Origin: Megaustenia siamemsis
Taxonomy: Eukaryota; Mollusca; Gastropoda; Stylommatophora; Ariophantidae
Assembly: GCA_032433765.1 (NCBI GenBank)
Contig: JAVIAB010000160.1
Span: forward strand, 18,823,549-18,887,548
Direction: 5' to 3'
DNA length: 64,000 bases
The notes beneath the pieces are model-generated. The model did not search any database. It saw only the letters and a list, made by a program, of their open reading frames with translations, and was not told the DNA's origin. Made by a program: the position numbers and the translations under genes. This document shows positions 19,725-31,715 of the stretch, in pieces (position 1 is the first letter of the stretch; every line of letters begins with the position of its first letter).

Positions 19725-19995
19725 AGTACAATATCTGCATCTTTCGTGTGTTGTTGAACAAACGGGCTGGCTTTGTCTGCTTGTCCCCTGCATTGTTGAA
19801 CGTTGTTGAGCGCGGTTTCGCCTTATGTCTTTTGGCGTGTGCTGAGATTGCTCCGATGGGGACTACAGTTACCTTTCTTTGTTTGGGAGATGAGTTAGTA
19901 ATTCGGATGATTCCACTGACACGGGCGGTTGAGCAATTATGGATTTTAATTCGTTTGCTGTGATACCGAGGCCTTCCATAACCAATAACCAATAA
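19725..19995 (+). mobile_element. SINE-E copy, sense
   Basis: gcggtttcgccttatgtctt, ggcgtgtgctgagattgctc, gtaattcggatgattccact, ending in aaccaataaccaataa. The 5' part differs from the 42690 copy, so it is partial or a subfamily. Confidence 0.75.
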
Positions 19996-20460
19996 ATTGT
20001 TGAACGTTTGGTCACCATTTAGGCCATGACCCTGGCCACTTCTTGGATGACGACATGTCATGGCGGCGCTCAATTTTTGAAACTGAAGGACAGTTTTATA
20101 ATTGCTGGCAATACCAGTTACAAGGTAAATTGTCGTAGTTTTATTGTTCTGCTTCTTGTTTACTGTGTTGTTTATAATATTAATCTAGCAGAGACAGTAC
20201 TGAGTACGTTTGTTGTCGTCGTGTTCACGGTGTTGTTAGTAAATAATAGAATACGAAGCAGACAATTTATAAAATAAAATAAAATTTAGAAAGTCACTGA
20301 AAGTGAAAGTTATGATGGAATGAGAATGTAACGTAACTGTAAGATTTGTAAGTTGTGAGTTGTGCAAAGTTAGTTAGTAAGTGTTGTAAGGCAAGGTTAT
20401 ATATATGATTAGAAAGTACGTTTTAGATGCAAGAGTCATAGAAAATAATATTGTATTCTT
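19996..20460. other. Unassigned AT-rich stretch
   Basis: No feature recognised. It ends at the target site attcacaatca. Confidence 0.3.
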
Positions 20461-20471
20461 ATTCACAATCA

Positions 20472-20822
20472 TGGACAGCTAAGAAGAGTAATGCCTGTAC
20501 TGTAATGAAAATGTTCTGAAAGAAGTCAAAGCGAAAAGAGAGCTAATTTCCAATATTAGGAAGAGGCAATCATCATTTTTTGGCCATGTAATGAGAAGAG
20601 AACAACTGGAATATATTGTAAATGTAACAACTGGGAAAATTGAGGAACGAAGAGATAGAGGGAAGCAAAGAGAAAAAATACAAAATACCAGACAGCTTAA
20701 GACTTAAGAGAATGGTTTGGCAGAAGGTCAAAAACAGAAATGATAAATAACTGTCGTGATCGAAAGTTGTGGAGAGACATGAGCACCTACGCCAGCAGGC
20801 CCGGTACTTGATGATGATGATG
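20472..20822 (+). mobile_element. LINE-H, 5'-truncated, 11-bp target duplication
   Basis: Reads in broken frames KAKRELISNIRKRQSSFFGH, later cgaaagttgtggagagacat, and a (TGA)n tail. attcacaatca at 20461-20471 and 20823-20833 bounds a 351-bp insertion. Relatives at 54029, 57525 and the right window edge. Confidence 0.88.
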
Positions 20823-21301
20823 ATTCACAATCACATTTTGTATACATAATTATCAATATAATCATAATGATATATTATAGTAACTTAATAGTAATGAATC
20901 AATACAACAATATTATTAAGTCAGTCCTCATCAAGGCCAGCTCCTTGTCGTGGGGATGGGGCTTAACAGTCACCAGGGACTGAAAACCAAGACTGGCCAG
21001 GCCTTCCTACACCCGAGCAAGACCACAGTCTGCTCTAGCAAGTTTAAGTGCTGAAGTCGGAGGCAACCAGCCAAAAGGCGCACTACAACAATCAGGATGC
21101 TACGCACTCACGCCAATGGGAAGTATGTCTATAACCACAAATCGATATGGCACTCGCCCTGTGATGGACACTCAGGCAGGTGCAGCGCCGGGCCCTCAGC
21201 CTCGAAAGGGCCCAACCTCTATTACTGGATGTCCTTCTCAACCGCTCTGTGGAGTCAGGGGGCGAGAGAATAGAGCTACTGGCCAATCCAAAATAAGACC
21301 A

Positions 21302-21955
21302 CTCAAAATAATGCACTGGAATGCTGAAGGCATTAACATCAAAAGAGATGGGTACAGTAAAAAGATAGAATTATAAAATATCCTACATGAAGAACAAGTA
21401 AGTATATGCTGTTTGCAGGAAACCCATCTAAACAACGACATAGCCTTGAAGATTAGGGGATACCAGTGCTACCGATCTGACAGAAAAAACAGACAAAAGG
21501 GCGGAATACTGACACTTGTAAAGAACAACATCAATGCATGTCAGATTGAAGTATATATGGATGGGGCAGAATATCAAATACTGCACCTCAGGCTAGAAAA
21601 TACAGACTTTCACCTAATTAACTACTACTGTCCGAGTGACCGCCCACTAGCACTAGACACAATTACATTAAAAGATAGAATAATTGTATGTGGAGACTTT
21701 AACAGCCATTCACAGAGCTGGGGCTATGAAGATATGGACAAGAGAGGTGAAGACTTGAAAATTGGCAGGATGACAATGGGCTTATACTATTAAACCAGGC
21801 AACAGATCCACCAACATTCTACTCCAGATCATGGCATACCACATCTACACCAGACCTTGCTTTCCATTCACCAGATCTGGATTGGAATATCACACGTATT
21901 GTTGGGAAACAACTTGGAGGCGGTGACCACCGACCTGTCTTTTTAGTGGTACAAA
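21302..21955 (+). pseudogene. LINE endonuclease domain (APE-type), broken
   Basis: The start reads LKIMHWNAEGINIK, the usual first strand of LINE endonucleases. QETHL carries the catalytic Glu, IIVCGDFNSHSQSWG the central Asp-Asn motif, and GGGDHRPV the final Asp-His motif. These nick the target DNA in this family. There is an in-frame stop at 21374-21376 and a one-base frameshift near 21760. Otherwise the catalytic residues are intact, so damage is recent or light. Confidence 0.88.
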
Positions 21956-24947
21956 ATGAGGCCGTCAGGGAGAGCAGCACTCTCTCCAGATGGAATTACA
22001 AAAAGGCAGACTGGAAAATGTATCAACATTACACCAGTGTACTGACTAAAGACCTAAATACAGACAGAGACATGAACAAAATAGTTGATGAATTCAGTAG
22101 ACTAATAATACAAGCTGCCAGTGAAACAATACCTAGAGGGTCACGGAAACACTACAAACCATACTGGAGTAGTGAACTAGAGCAACTGCACAATGACATG
22201 GAAATATCTCGAAAGCAAGCAGAAAATAACCCCTGCCAGGAACACCACAATAACTATCAACATGCTAAAGCCAAATTTCAATGGACTAAACCACAAGCCA
22301 GACGGAGAAGCTGGAAAGAGAAAACAGTGTCCTTGAATCTTGAACGAGACACAAGAAAAGTGTGGAAGCTTGTAAAACAGCTGAATGATGAGGGTACAGA
22401 AAGGAACACCAAAATTACACTGAAGAAGGATGGAAACATCCAAACAGGTAAGCATGCAGCAAATCACTTTGCAGACTCCTTTGCAAATGACAACAATATT
22501 GAAATTAGCCTAGAGAAACGACAAGAGACCCGTTTAAAACAACAAAATGCAAGACAAGAAGAGACCACACATGAAGTCATGGAAATACCCATTACACAAA
22601 GAGAGTTAGAGCTGGCAATATCCAAATTAAAAATGAAAAAGTCACCAGGTAGTGATGGAGTGTCCAATGAAATGATTAAGAACTTAGGAACTGCAGCTAA
22701 AGCAAAACTACTGCAGATCTACAACATTTGCTGGATCACAGGTAGAGTGCCACAGGCATGGAGAGAAGCAATTATGATACCATTACTAAAGCCAGGAAAA
22801 GATGGTTCAACGACATCCAGCTATAGACCAATCAGCCTTACAAGTTGTTTGTGCAAAACAATGGAACGTATAATCAATCTCAGACTGCAGTGGTACCTGG
22901 AAAGTGAAAATCTCCTTGTCCCACAACAAGCAGACTTTAGACAGTGTTACTCTACCGAAGATCAGGCAACCTATCTTCCCAGGAAATTGAGGATGCGTTT
23001 CAAGAAAAGAAACTGGTACTTGCAGCATGGATAGACCTAAAGAAAGCATTTGATAAGGTATGGAAGGAAGGGCTTTTGAAGAAACTGAGAAATTATGGAG
23101 TAAATAGCAGGATGTACAAATGGATCAAAGCATACCTGCATAACAGGAGAGCCAGAGTGCAACTGGATGGTCTTAAGAGTAAGAAGGTCTTACTGCGCCA
23201 GGGCGTTCCACAGGGAGGGGTACTATCTCCAACACTTTTTCTGATCTACATCAATGACCTAGTTACTGAACTACCACATGGCATCAAAGTGGCAATGTAT
23301 GCAGATGACTTGGTAATGTGGTGCACAGAGGAGTATGCAACAGTGGCCTCCAAATTTTTACAAAGAGCTATGAATGCACTGAATTCATGGACAAATAGAT
23401 GGTGTATCAGCATCAATACAGACAAATGCAGTACTACACTTTTCACTCTCTCCCCAAAACAAAAAGCAGGAGCCATCTACATAAACAATGAGCCTGTGAA
23501 AGAAGACACACAAGCTACGTATCTCAGAGTTACATTTGATAACAAACTATTATGGAAACAGCAGATAAATAAGGCAACCCAAAAAGCAAGGAGAAAGTTG
23601 GCTATTATAAGAAAGCTGTGTGGAACTACATGGGGTACGAGTGGGAAAATACTCAGTAAAGTTTACCAACAGAGTATACACCCACATTTAGAATATGGAT
23701 CATCTGCATGGTGCTCAGCATCAAACACCACACTGCAAGAACTGGATAAAGTACAAAACCAGGCACTTAGGGTCATCACAGGAGCAATGAAATCAACACC
23801 AATATTGGAGATGGAGAAATTGTGGAGGATACCAGCACTGAGAGAATGGAGGGACAGAAAGGTACTGATACAGGCAGAAAAATTTGCTTGTATGCCGAGA
23901 CATCCAATGAAGGATCGATTCCAAAATCTTGCATTGGGACGACTTAAGAGAAGCAGTTTTATCCACCAAGCCAAGCGTATTAGTAGACAAACACCAGACA
24001 TGCCAAGAGTTGTTAACCCCTTACTGCCCATACCAGAACAGACTCCCTGGACAGAGGAATCAGGATTATCAGTTCAAATACGGACAGAAGTGAAAGGAAT
24101 AGTTGACAAAGAGGAACAGAATAGTCTACAGCGAAAAACAATAACTCTCAGTTTCCTGGACGAAGAATACCCACAAGACCTATGGATTCGTGTGTACACA
24201 GATGGATCAGCACAGAATGCAGTAAAGAATGGGGGAGCAGGTGCATATATAAAATACCCAAATAACACTAGGGATATGAATAAAATAGCAACAGGGAAAT
24301 ATTGTCAAAATTATGATGCAGAAATACAAGCAATAAAGTTGGCAATAGAAAAACTGCTGAACAGTAATCTTAGCCCACAGCCTATAGTGTTTTTGACAGA
24401 TGCAAGATCAGTACTCCAGGCACTACAATCCAGAAAATTACCACATCTGCAGACCTTATTGACTGAACTCTGCAAGCACCACAGGGTTGCCCTGCAGTGG
24501 ATCCCATCTCACTGTGGAATACCAGGAAATGAGAAAACAGATCAGTTGGCAAAGGAAGGTTCAACAGGCACACAACTAGATACACCGGTTACATACCATC
24601 ATAAGAAACAGATAATCAAATCAATCAGAGGACCACAAGCCCCAAATCAGGATGCCTTTCATAATATGAATAGATATGAACAAGTTATCATTATATGCCT
24701 CAGAACAGGACACAATCGACTCCATAGTCACATGTATACAAAATTCAAGATCGGCACCTCAACTACTTGTACATGTGGACAGGCGCCCCAGACTGCTGAA
24801 CACATACTTCAAGACTGCACTGAATATAGTAAACTGAGGAAAATCCATTGGCCCATAGATACAACACTACAGACAAAACTATATGGGCCACTGCAAGAAT
24901 TACAAAAGACAGTAACATTTATACAGGAAACGACATTGCAGATATAG
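21946..24947 (+). pseudogene. LINE reverse transcriptase plus RNase H, one frameshift
   Basis: Reverse transcriptase signatures run in order: KSPGSDGVSNEM, SYRPISLTSCLCKTMERII, DLKKAFDKVW, QGVPQGGVLSPTLF and YADDLVMW (polymerase Asp pair). RNase H follows: YTDGSA, YDAEIQAI, LTDARS, IPSHCGIPGNEKTDQLA, retaining D-E-D-D. The C-terminal Cys motif CTCGQ...AEHILQDC probably binds zinc. A frameshift near 22975 separates the two open parts; the downstream one is over 650 codons long. The protein would copy the element RNA at nicked DNA. Confidence 0.9.
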
Positions 24948-24989
24948 ACAATACTTCAGGCGAACGAAAGATAGATAGATTAAGTCAGT

Positions 24990-25484
24990 AAAAGTATTAG
25001 TCAGTAGCACAGTGATTATCTGTCATTATCAGTGCTGTGTATTTATGAATTTGGTGAATGTAATTTTATTTTTAAAATAATTATGTTGACAGTTGCACGT
25101 AAAATTTGGTCAGAATTTATTTGTAATGGCACCAGTAAGTTCATATATAAGTAAATCTGATAAACATTAAGAAAAATAGATTCAAAACAACAAAACAAAT
25201 GACAGTAACTAAATCTTTTACCTCACAATACATAATGAACATAAATTAAATTATGATAAATTTAGACTAGGGAAGGTTTTTTTTTTTTAGTTTAGCCTAT
25301 GCAATTGGTTCAAAATGTGTAGTGTGTATTTTACCACCTTCAGCTTATATCAGAAATATAATCTGACTTCATAATTTCTGTGAAATATTTTCATGATTAT
25401 TTCCCTTATACATGTCAAGTTTATGTATAATTAGATTATAGGTTCTCTTTCACAATTTCTTTTTTTTTCCTCAGGGTTATCAAA
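24990..25484. other. AT-rich spacer with acceptor-like pyrimidine tract at 25455-25474
   Basis: No gene or repeat recognised. The stretch ends in a T/C run and ctcag directly before the next ORF. Confidence 0.4.
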
Positions 25485-25799
25485 ATGAAGTTTTTTATAA
25501 AAATGCTGCTGCGAATACCATTCTATATGAGGTACATAATGCACAAATTGTTGGAAACGATCGAGCATGACAATAGATCAGAAGGAAACATTTGTGATGG
25601 TTCTAACCAGGAGGTAAATCAAATGCCACATCCAAAGAACGTGAACCCATTTTGTAGAAAATATTATGAGTCAGTACATAGTCATGAACCACCTTGTGTG
25701 CCTTCACTGTCTACTGATAAGGTTAAAGATAATCACCTGCGTCAAATGGCCATACTTTTCATCACAATTGTTCTTGTTAGAAGCATAAGAAAAATGTGA
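25485..25799 (+). CDS. Candidate exon/small protein, 104 codons, unknown
   Basis: ATG in an acceptable context (A at -3) opens 104 codons to TGA. A strong acceptor-like tract (tttttttttcctcag) ends about 10 bp before it. AATAAA occurs at about 25845, roughly 45 bp after the stop, in keeping with a terminal exon. The product has a basic hydrophobic N-terminus (MKFFIKMLLRIPFYMRYIM), a polar Cys/His-containing middle (NPFCRKYYESVHSHEPPC) and a hydrophobic stretch near the C-terminus (MAILFITIVLV). This suggests a small membrane protein. I do not recognise the family; a chance ORF is possible. Confidence 0.35.
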   Translation: MKFFIKMLLRIPFYMRYIMHKLLETIEHDNRSEGNICDGSNQEVNQMPHPKNVNPFCRKYYESVHSHEPPCVPSLSTDKVKDNHLRQMAILFITIVLVRSIRKM

Positions 25800-26471
25800 A
25801 CATTTAATGTATTCAGAGATATGAAGTCATATCAATCAAATGATAAATAAACAATTATGAGACAAAAAAAACAGGTACTGTAACATCTACATGACATAAA
25901 TGACATGATGACAATAGACAAAACCAGCACTTTCTGCCAGGTATATAATACAATTAAAACATAAAATATGAAAACTTTCTCTTCTCTGAATTGCGGTTTG
26001 CTACTATTGGAACAATAAGAAAAGAAATGTGGTTAAAAATAGTAACTCAAAGGAAAATAAGTGGGGACAGACTCGAGAGAATGAAACACAATGAGAAATA
26101 TTGTGAATGAGAGTCAAATAATGGTGTATGTTATTGATGCCAGATGGAAATAAAACTCCCATGCAGGATGTCATCTGTTGTCAAGAGCTAAAAGAACTGT
26201 AATCATTCTAGAAAATAGAAAAACATTTTTTTTCTTCTTCTCCTTACGCTTAATAGCATAATACTTTACACTGTTTTTATGTGATCAGGTGCACTTGTTT
26301 GTAGGTCACATTTGTTTGGTATTGCTTCCAGATCCTTTGCTAAGCCTTTGAGGTAAGATGAGGTAAGAAGAAGGTAAGCCTTTGAGGAGAAATGAAAAAA
26401 AAAGGAGATATATAGATAAAAATGGTATGGTCAAAGCTTCATGTAACAAGTGGGCAAACACAAACCAGAAT
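25800..26471. other. AT-rich, possible 3' UTR then unassigned
   Basis: AATAAA near 25845 with an A-run after it could end the transcript of the preceding ORF. Beyond that I see nothing supportable. Confidence 0.3.
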
Positions 26472-26501
26472 GACGTTTCGCGCAACAAGCCTTCAACAGG
26501 A
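26472..26501 (-). ncRNA. Hammerhead-ribozyme-like motif (degenerate)
   Basis: The minus strand reads tcctgttgaaggcttgttgc then gcgaaacgtc. This has the order of CUGAUGA, stem II, GAAA and GUC, with CUGUUGA instead of CUGAUGA. Probably a relic from a Penelope-like or similar element. Confidence 0.35.
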
Positions 26502-27186
26502 ACAAACATACATCACATGTACAAATATGTATTTAAAATAAATGATAACAAAATTAATATAATAATTTTGAATTGGAAGGAGAAATGAAAGGAAAAGAAG
26601 AATAAAGTCTTCCCTATTCTAATGTGGCAAGAATGGAATTGCACATGGGGTGCATGTGCATGCACAAAAGTTGAAATGGCAAGAACAGAAGTGTGCACAG
26701 TACTCCTTTGACCTCTGTGCAAGGCAGCAGCCTTTTGTAGTCAGAGTTGTTTGCTTAGAAATGTATTCTTACCAGATTAACAAATCGTTCTTGTCATGTC
26801 TGTATCACATTTTCCTACTCTTTATGTGGAGTGTCAGCCAGGACTAGCATTCCCCTGTTGATTGGATTTTTCGTTACCAAGATTGATACTGTTTTTGTTA
26901 TGTAATGATTGAAACAGGCAGCGATCATTGTGAGTTATTGACTCATGGCATCTTCATCGTGTTGCTTCATCATCTTCTTTCAAAAGGTAAAACATACTTT
27001 GTATTTAGATCTTTAGTTACTTTAGTTCTTGTGAATGTTTTTGGAAAGATGCAACTTCGAGGCTCACTCAACCGTGAAAATAGGTAGCAGAGTTTTTTAA
27101 ACTCAAAAGTAGGGCAGAAAAGTGTGATACACTAGTCATAAAATGTGCCATTGGTCACTGAAAAATGTGATCACTAATGGTAGAGA
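26502..27186. other. Unassigned AT-rich stretch
   Basis: Several short open frames without motifs; no repeat recognised. Confidence 0.3.
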
Positions 27187-27515
27187 AAAGGTAAAGTACG
27201 AGACTTGAATCAGTATCTTAGCACATGAGTTTTCATCCATATGTGCTCGACCACCTATCTAGAAGTGTTCAGAGACTTCTGAATAATGTTGCTTCAAGCA
27301 TCGAAACTCACGATACGAGGTGGCATTCCTCACTTTCCCAGAGTACTACTACCTGGTACCCATTTCTGCCAGTGGCTGGGTCGACCGCGATTTAATTTTT
27401 TTTCCAGCCACAACTCACACTGCTGGCAACGGGAATAAAACATGGGTTGTCCGAACGTCGGTAGCCAAGTTTGGTAGTTTTCCCAACTAGGCTACCAAAA
27501 CCCCAAGCACAAACG
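27187..27515 (-). mobile_element. SINE-F copy, longest of three
   Basis: The plus strand holds aaggtaaagtacgagacttg, cgcttcaagcatcgaaactc-like blocks and gccagtggctgggtcgaccg, shared with 44937 and 50153. The minus strand of its right end contains ggtagcctagttgggaaaac, a box A-like start, so the head is on the right. Confidence 0.7.
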
Positions 27516-27912
27516 GTATTTTTTTCCCAGGTATTGAAGGAACTGCAACTTACCTTAGTTCTTGTCTTTTACCTTCCTAATAAAAACCTCTGGTTGTAAG
27601 GTGTGTTTTGTCATTATGGTGTTTTTTTTTGCTGTTCATTAACTAAACTTTTAATGTCATCATTTGTATTGTTATGATAATCATCAGTGCTAAAATGGAG
27701 AATAGTATTGATGTTTTTATTATTTGGGGAAGAGAGAGAGTATCAAATTCATATGCAGAATTCAGTTTCAATGGATGTAGAGTCAACAGTTTTGTTTATA
27801 CTAGAAAAGTATCATAATTTGTAATTAGCAAATAATAATAAAATAATAGGTTTATTGTATAATAATTTAAGACATTTAGACATCTGTTAATAGAAGGTGA
27901 GATTTCATGTAA

Positions 27913-27943
<31 letters not shown>

Positions 27944-28099
27944 TATTTGAGTTTGAGTTTAGCCATTGACTTATATTGCTAGAGACAACAGACTTTTTAA
28001 TATTTCAATTTTACAAACTTCAACATTATTTCATATTTTTAAATATTTTATTTCTGGCTTTTTAAATTTTTCTTTATAAAATACTTTCACTCTGGATAG
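27516..28099. other. AT-rich spacer with short (AT)n at 27928-27948
   Basis: No gene or dispersed repeat recognised. Confidence 0.35.
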
Positions 28100-29690
28100 G
28101 CCATTAACAAGAGCTTGCTAATTCCTTCTGTTGCTGTAATTCCTGTTTCAAGGATTTGTCTCTTTGTGTTATGGTAGGAACAAAACCCTACCAAGAATAT
28201 ATAGAACAACAACTTAAATGGTTGGGCCACCTGGTCAGAATGAATCCTTAACAATCACCATCAAGGGCGTTCTTCTCAAGAATGCATGGAAAAAGACCAA
28301 GAGGAAGACCCAGAAGAAGATGGATAGATGACAGTGACAGAGACAAGTAACAACAAAGAAAATCACTAATTCAGACAGTTCGAGCAGCGCAAGAACTACA
28401 AATGATATAACCACGACACCTTTTTGGTACCAGTGAGAAAGAGAAAAGAAAGAAGAAGTCTCTTTGTGTTTGTTAGTTTTCCTTGTTTTCTTTTTCTATG
28501 GGCTCTAGGTGAGGGTTTGTTTAGTAATTGCTTGTAATACTTGTTCCATATAATTTTGTATTTTCTTATTATTTCCCCTCTTTTCACTTCATCTTATACC
28601 CTTTCAGGTGTTGATGAAGATATCAAGTTTTAGTTCTTGCTATTCTGGTAGCCACAGTCATTGTTAATTCATATTGTAGTAGCATTTCTTGGATATTTGA
28701 CACTCCATCTTACTCTGGGTCTACTATGGGGCTCTCCTTCCATTTTCTGTTATTGTTTGCTTGTCCCTAAAAGAATGTTTATTGTGTTGTGTTGCAATTT
28801 ACAGCCAATGTATTATATTTCCTCTCCATTCCTCCTAATATCACATCAAACTTTTTTTACATTATGACTTTTTTCACTAGACTTGTCTTCTCTCTTTGAT
28901 TCCATCACAAGGGGTGAACACTTTGGAACACAGGATATTTTTCAGCATCTGTTGTCCTTGTTCAGAGTGACACATCCACAAATTTACATTTTAATCATAA
29001 TCCTGCCTCCTCTTGTTGGCTTGTCACCTCTTTCTTGCCTTGTCTTCTTTTTTCCTGGTACCCTGTAGAATGGTTTTAGTAAGGCATGTAGACCTTGTAA
29101 CATGTCAGTACCATTTTTATGTTTTAACCTTGGACACTAAGTATTTAAATGTTTCTGTGGGTCATTGGGCTTTATTCTGCACTTCCTCATACATGATATG
29201 GTCTGTATAAGATATGCACAAGATCTTTCTATGGCATCTCATTTCATGTTTTTTTCCATAAATAGCAGGGAGTATTCATGTTTTGCAGCTCTAGAAGAAT
29301 ATAGATACCACTGCTTGTTAAAATATGTTTGTTGTAAGGAAGATGTTTTTTGTTTTTTTTCATTTTTGCTTTAACCTTGTCAATCCTGACAGAACAATCC
29401 TATCAGCACAAGTTAAAATGTATTGTTATCAACACTGGTGGCTTCATCTATTATATAAATTGTTGGGTCACAGCTCTTCTCCATGTGTCTTTATAGTCCA
29501 TTGCTTTTATCTCAGAGATGGCAAAGTCAGAACCCATCCATTCCTAGAAGCTGTTATTCCAGTTCTTCCTAATAATCTCTACATCTTACCATCTCTCATA
29601 ATTCTCTGTGTGGTAACTTCTGCCAGACCTGAAGGACATGACTTAACCTTCACAACTTTAATTTTTCATTGTTGTGATTAATCAAACAAT
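28100..29690 (-). mobile_element. Old LINE, antisense, interrupted
   Basis: Blocks such as tgggctctaggtgagggttt and taattgcttgtaatactt match tgggttccaggtgagagctt and the following sequence at 45350-45390. T-rich antisense LINE composition continues to about 29690. No intact coding on the minus strand. The left part is split by the insertion at 28171-28457. Confidence 0.5.
28171..28457 (+). mobile_element. LINE 3' fragment, 13-bp target duplication
   Basis: Reads EQQLKWLGHLVRMNP, then GKRPRGRPRRRW after frame changes, typical of LINE C-terminal ends. gtctctttgtgtt at 28158-28170 and 28458-28470 bounds a 287-bp insertion within an older LINE. Confidence 0.85.
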
Positions 29691-29849
29691 TTATAAGTTT
29701 CTTATTCACAACATATAACATTTGTGGCATTTTAAATTGTTTCATTTGGTTAATATTTTTTAGCCTGTGAATTCTTTCTCATGTTCATTTCATGACTACT
29801 AAAGGAATGTATAGTCCTCTTACTTCTCTACCCTTAAAAGGATGTTAAG
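29691..29849. other. Spacer
   Basis: Unassigned AT-rich sequence. Confidence 0.3.
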
Positions 29850-30085
29850 TGGGCATAAATGCATTGTTTTGTGGCTTGTGGTAGAACTAATATTTGCACC
29901 TTTTGGCCAGGCACATCCAATTTTAGTCTGGAGTTTTTGAGTACCAGACAGCCTTCCTTCTCAGTCCCTACCCTTGGCTAAGGTTAGTTTGTTTCTGGGG
30001 ACACAGCGAAGAGGTGGAGTAGGATTTTGATAGTTTTAATTCACCAAACCTGGAGCAAGCAGTCAGCTATAGTTGTTGACAGCTT
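29850..30085 (-). mobile_element. SINE-C copy, antisense, diverged
   Basis: aatatttgcaccttttggcc, gtaccagacagccttccttc and gaggtggagtaggattttga match the family complement at moderate identity. Confidence 0.7.
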
Positions 30086-30389
30086 TTAGCTTTGGTGCTG
30101 ACAGTTGCCTTTACCCCCAAGTCTGCACATATGAATAATTTTTCATTCATGATTTTGTTTCATGGTGACCCTTGTTTAATATTGAAATACAATTACTTTT
30201 CTGTAAAATGTGGGTATGTTGTCGTTGATGTTTTATGGAAATGGATACCCCAAGTAGAAGTATATAAGTTTGAATATGGTTAACACTGATCTCAATAGGT
30301 TTGCTAGAAGTTAAAGGTGTTGATAGCTTTAACTGGGGTATTTAAGCACCATTCTTTGGACTGACTGATTGATTGAATCTACATATAGG
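30086..30389. other. Spacer
   Basis: AT-rich, unassigned. Confidence 0.3.
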
Positions 30390-30795
30390 GGACTTGGTGG
30401 TCTAGAGATAAGATGTTGGCCTCTGGATAAAAAGGTCACAGGTTTGATCCTCACCACAGACGGTGGGAATTTGTCAAAAATCAAATCTGTGTGTTCTTCA
30501 TGGCTATATATACCCTGCTTTGTTCTCTGTGTAGTTAAGATCCGATGTCTAGCCCTCGGAAAATGGGGAAAAACAGAAGGTCCCATGTGCATTCACTCAC
30601 ATTAAAGAAACCTTGGCAGTTTAAAGTCAAAATGAGTGAGCTAAAAATGACCGCTGTCTGGGCAAAAATTGTTAAGCAAATCTACCCATCCATGCCAGAG
30701 ACAGATATATCGGGCCGAAAGGTGCAGATATTGTGGCATTGCTGTAAACTAGTAACACAACGCATCAATGCCCACTTAATGGGTGAACGCTAAGA
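30390..30795 (+). mobile_element. SINE-G copy, tRNA-headed with shared 3' module
   Basis: Head gacttggtggtctagagata with box B-like ggtttgatcc. The body is unique to this family. The 3' part (30700-30790) has tatcgggccgaaaggtgcag, then acacaacgcatcaatgccca, homologous to the SINE-C 3' half. Confidence 0.75.
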
Positions 30796-31159
30796 AAAAG
30801 AAGAATGCTGCATAACATTTTGTAAAAAAAAAGTAGATATCTTTTTAATTTAATAATGTTAAAATTGGAGTATGACTTTTACATTTCTTTATATTTTATA
30901 AGTCTGCTGTGTGCAGTAAATTTTATCAGTGCATTTTTTTTACATATAGCGTTTGTAAAATGTATGTTTTTTGTAAAATCATTTAATTAATTATAGTATT
31001 TACATATAATACTGTTTTATTTATTTCTTTTTTTTTTTAAGAAATGGGCATTTAAACAATTGTTGGTGTTGTTGTGATTTTTGTAAGGATGGTTCTTAAT
31101 GAATTTTAATGTGTAACAACTGTTTTATTTGATTGTTCATTCTCTTTCCATGTTATAAT
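30796..31159. other. AT-rich spacer
   Basis: Nothing recognised. Confidence 0.3.
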
Positions 31160-31715
31160 TTTAGGCACTTTTACTGGGATTGTCAGACTTTTGCTAGGAT
31201 TGTAAGATGCTTTTGCTAGGATTGTCAGACACTTTTTCACTTTTACTAGGATTGTAAGATGCTTTTGCTAGGATTGTCAGACACTTTTTCACTTTTACTA
31301 GGATGTAAGATGCTTTTGCTAGGATTGTAAGATGCTTTTTCACTTTTACTATGAATGTAAGATGCTTTTGCTAGGATTGTAGACATGCTACTAGGATTGT
31401 AAGATTTTTGCTAGGATTGTAAGATGCTTTTGCTAGGATTGTCAGACACTTTTTCACTTTTACTTGTAAGATGCTTTTGCTAGGATTGTAAGATGCTTTT
31501 GCTAGGATTGTCAGACACTTTTTCACTTTTACTAGGAATGTAAGATGCTTTTGCTAGGATTGTAAGATGCTTTTGCTAGGATTGTCAGACACTTTTTCAC
31601 TTTTACTAGGATTGTAATATGCTTTTGCTAGGATTGTCAGACACTTTTCACTTTTGCTAGGATTGTCAGGCACTTTTCACTTTTGCTAGGATTATAAGAT
31701 GCTTTTGCGATGATT
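31160..31715. repeat. 22-bp-based minisatellite with larger units
   Basis: Core gctaggattgtaagatgctt recurs, alternating with gattgtcagacactttttca plus cttttacta. This gives compound units, several with small deletions. Confidence 0.9.

Larger units (their letters stand above)
20926..24978 (+). mobile_element. LINE (I/Nimb-like), 4.05 kb, 11-bp target duplication
   Basis: attaagtcagt at 20915-20925 and 24979-24989 brackets the element. The order is about 380 bp of unassigned 5' sequence, endonuclease, reverse transcriptase, RNase H, Cys-rich end, and a short 3' part ending gatagatag. No ORF1 is seen, so it is either 5'-truncated or lacks one. The clade call rests on the endonuclease plus RNase H layout; RNase H occurs in I-group LINEs. 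It is the largest single insertion in the window. Confidence 0.9.
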
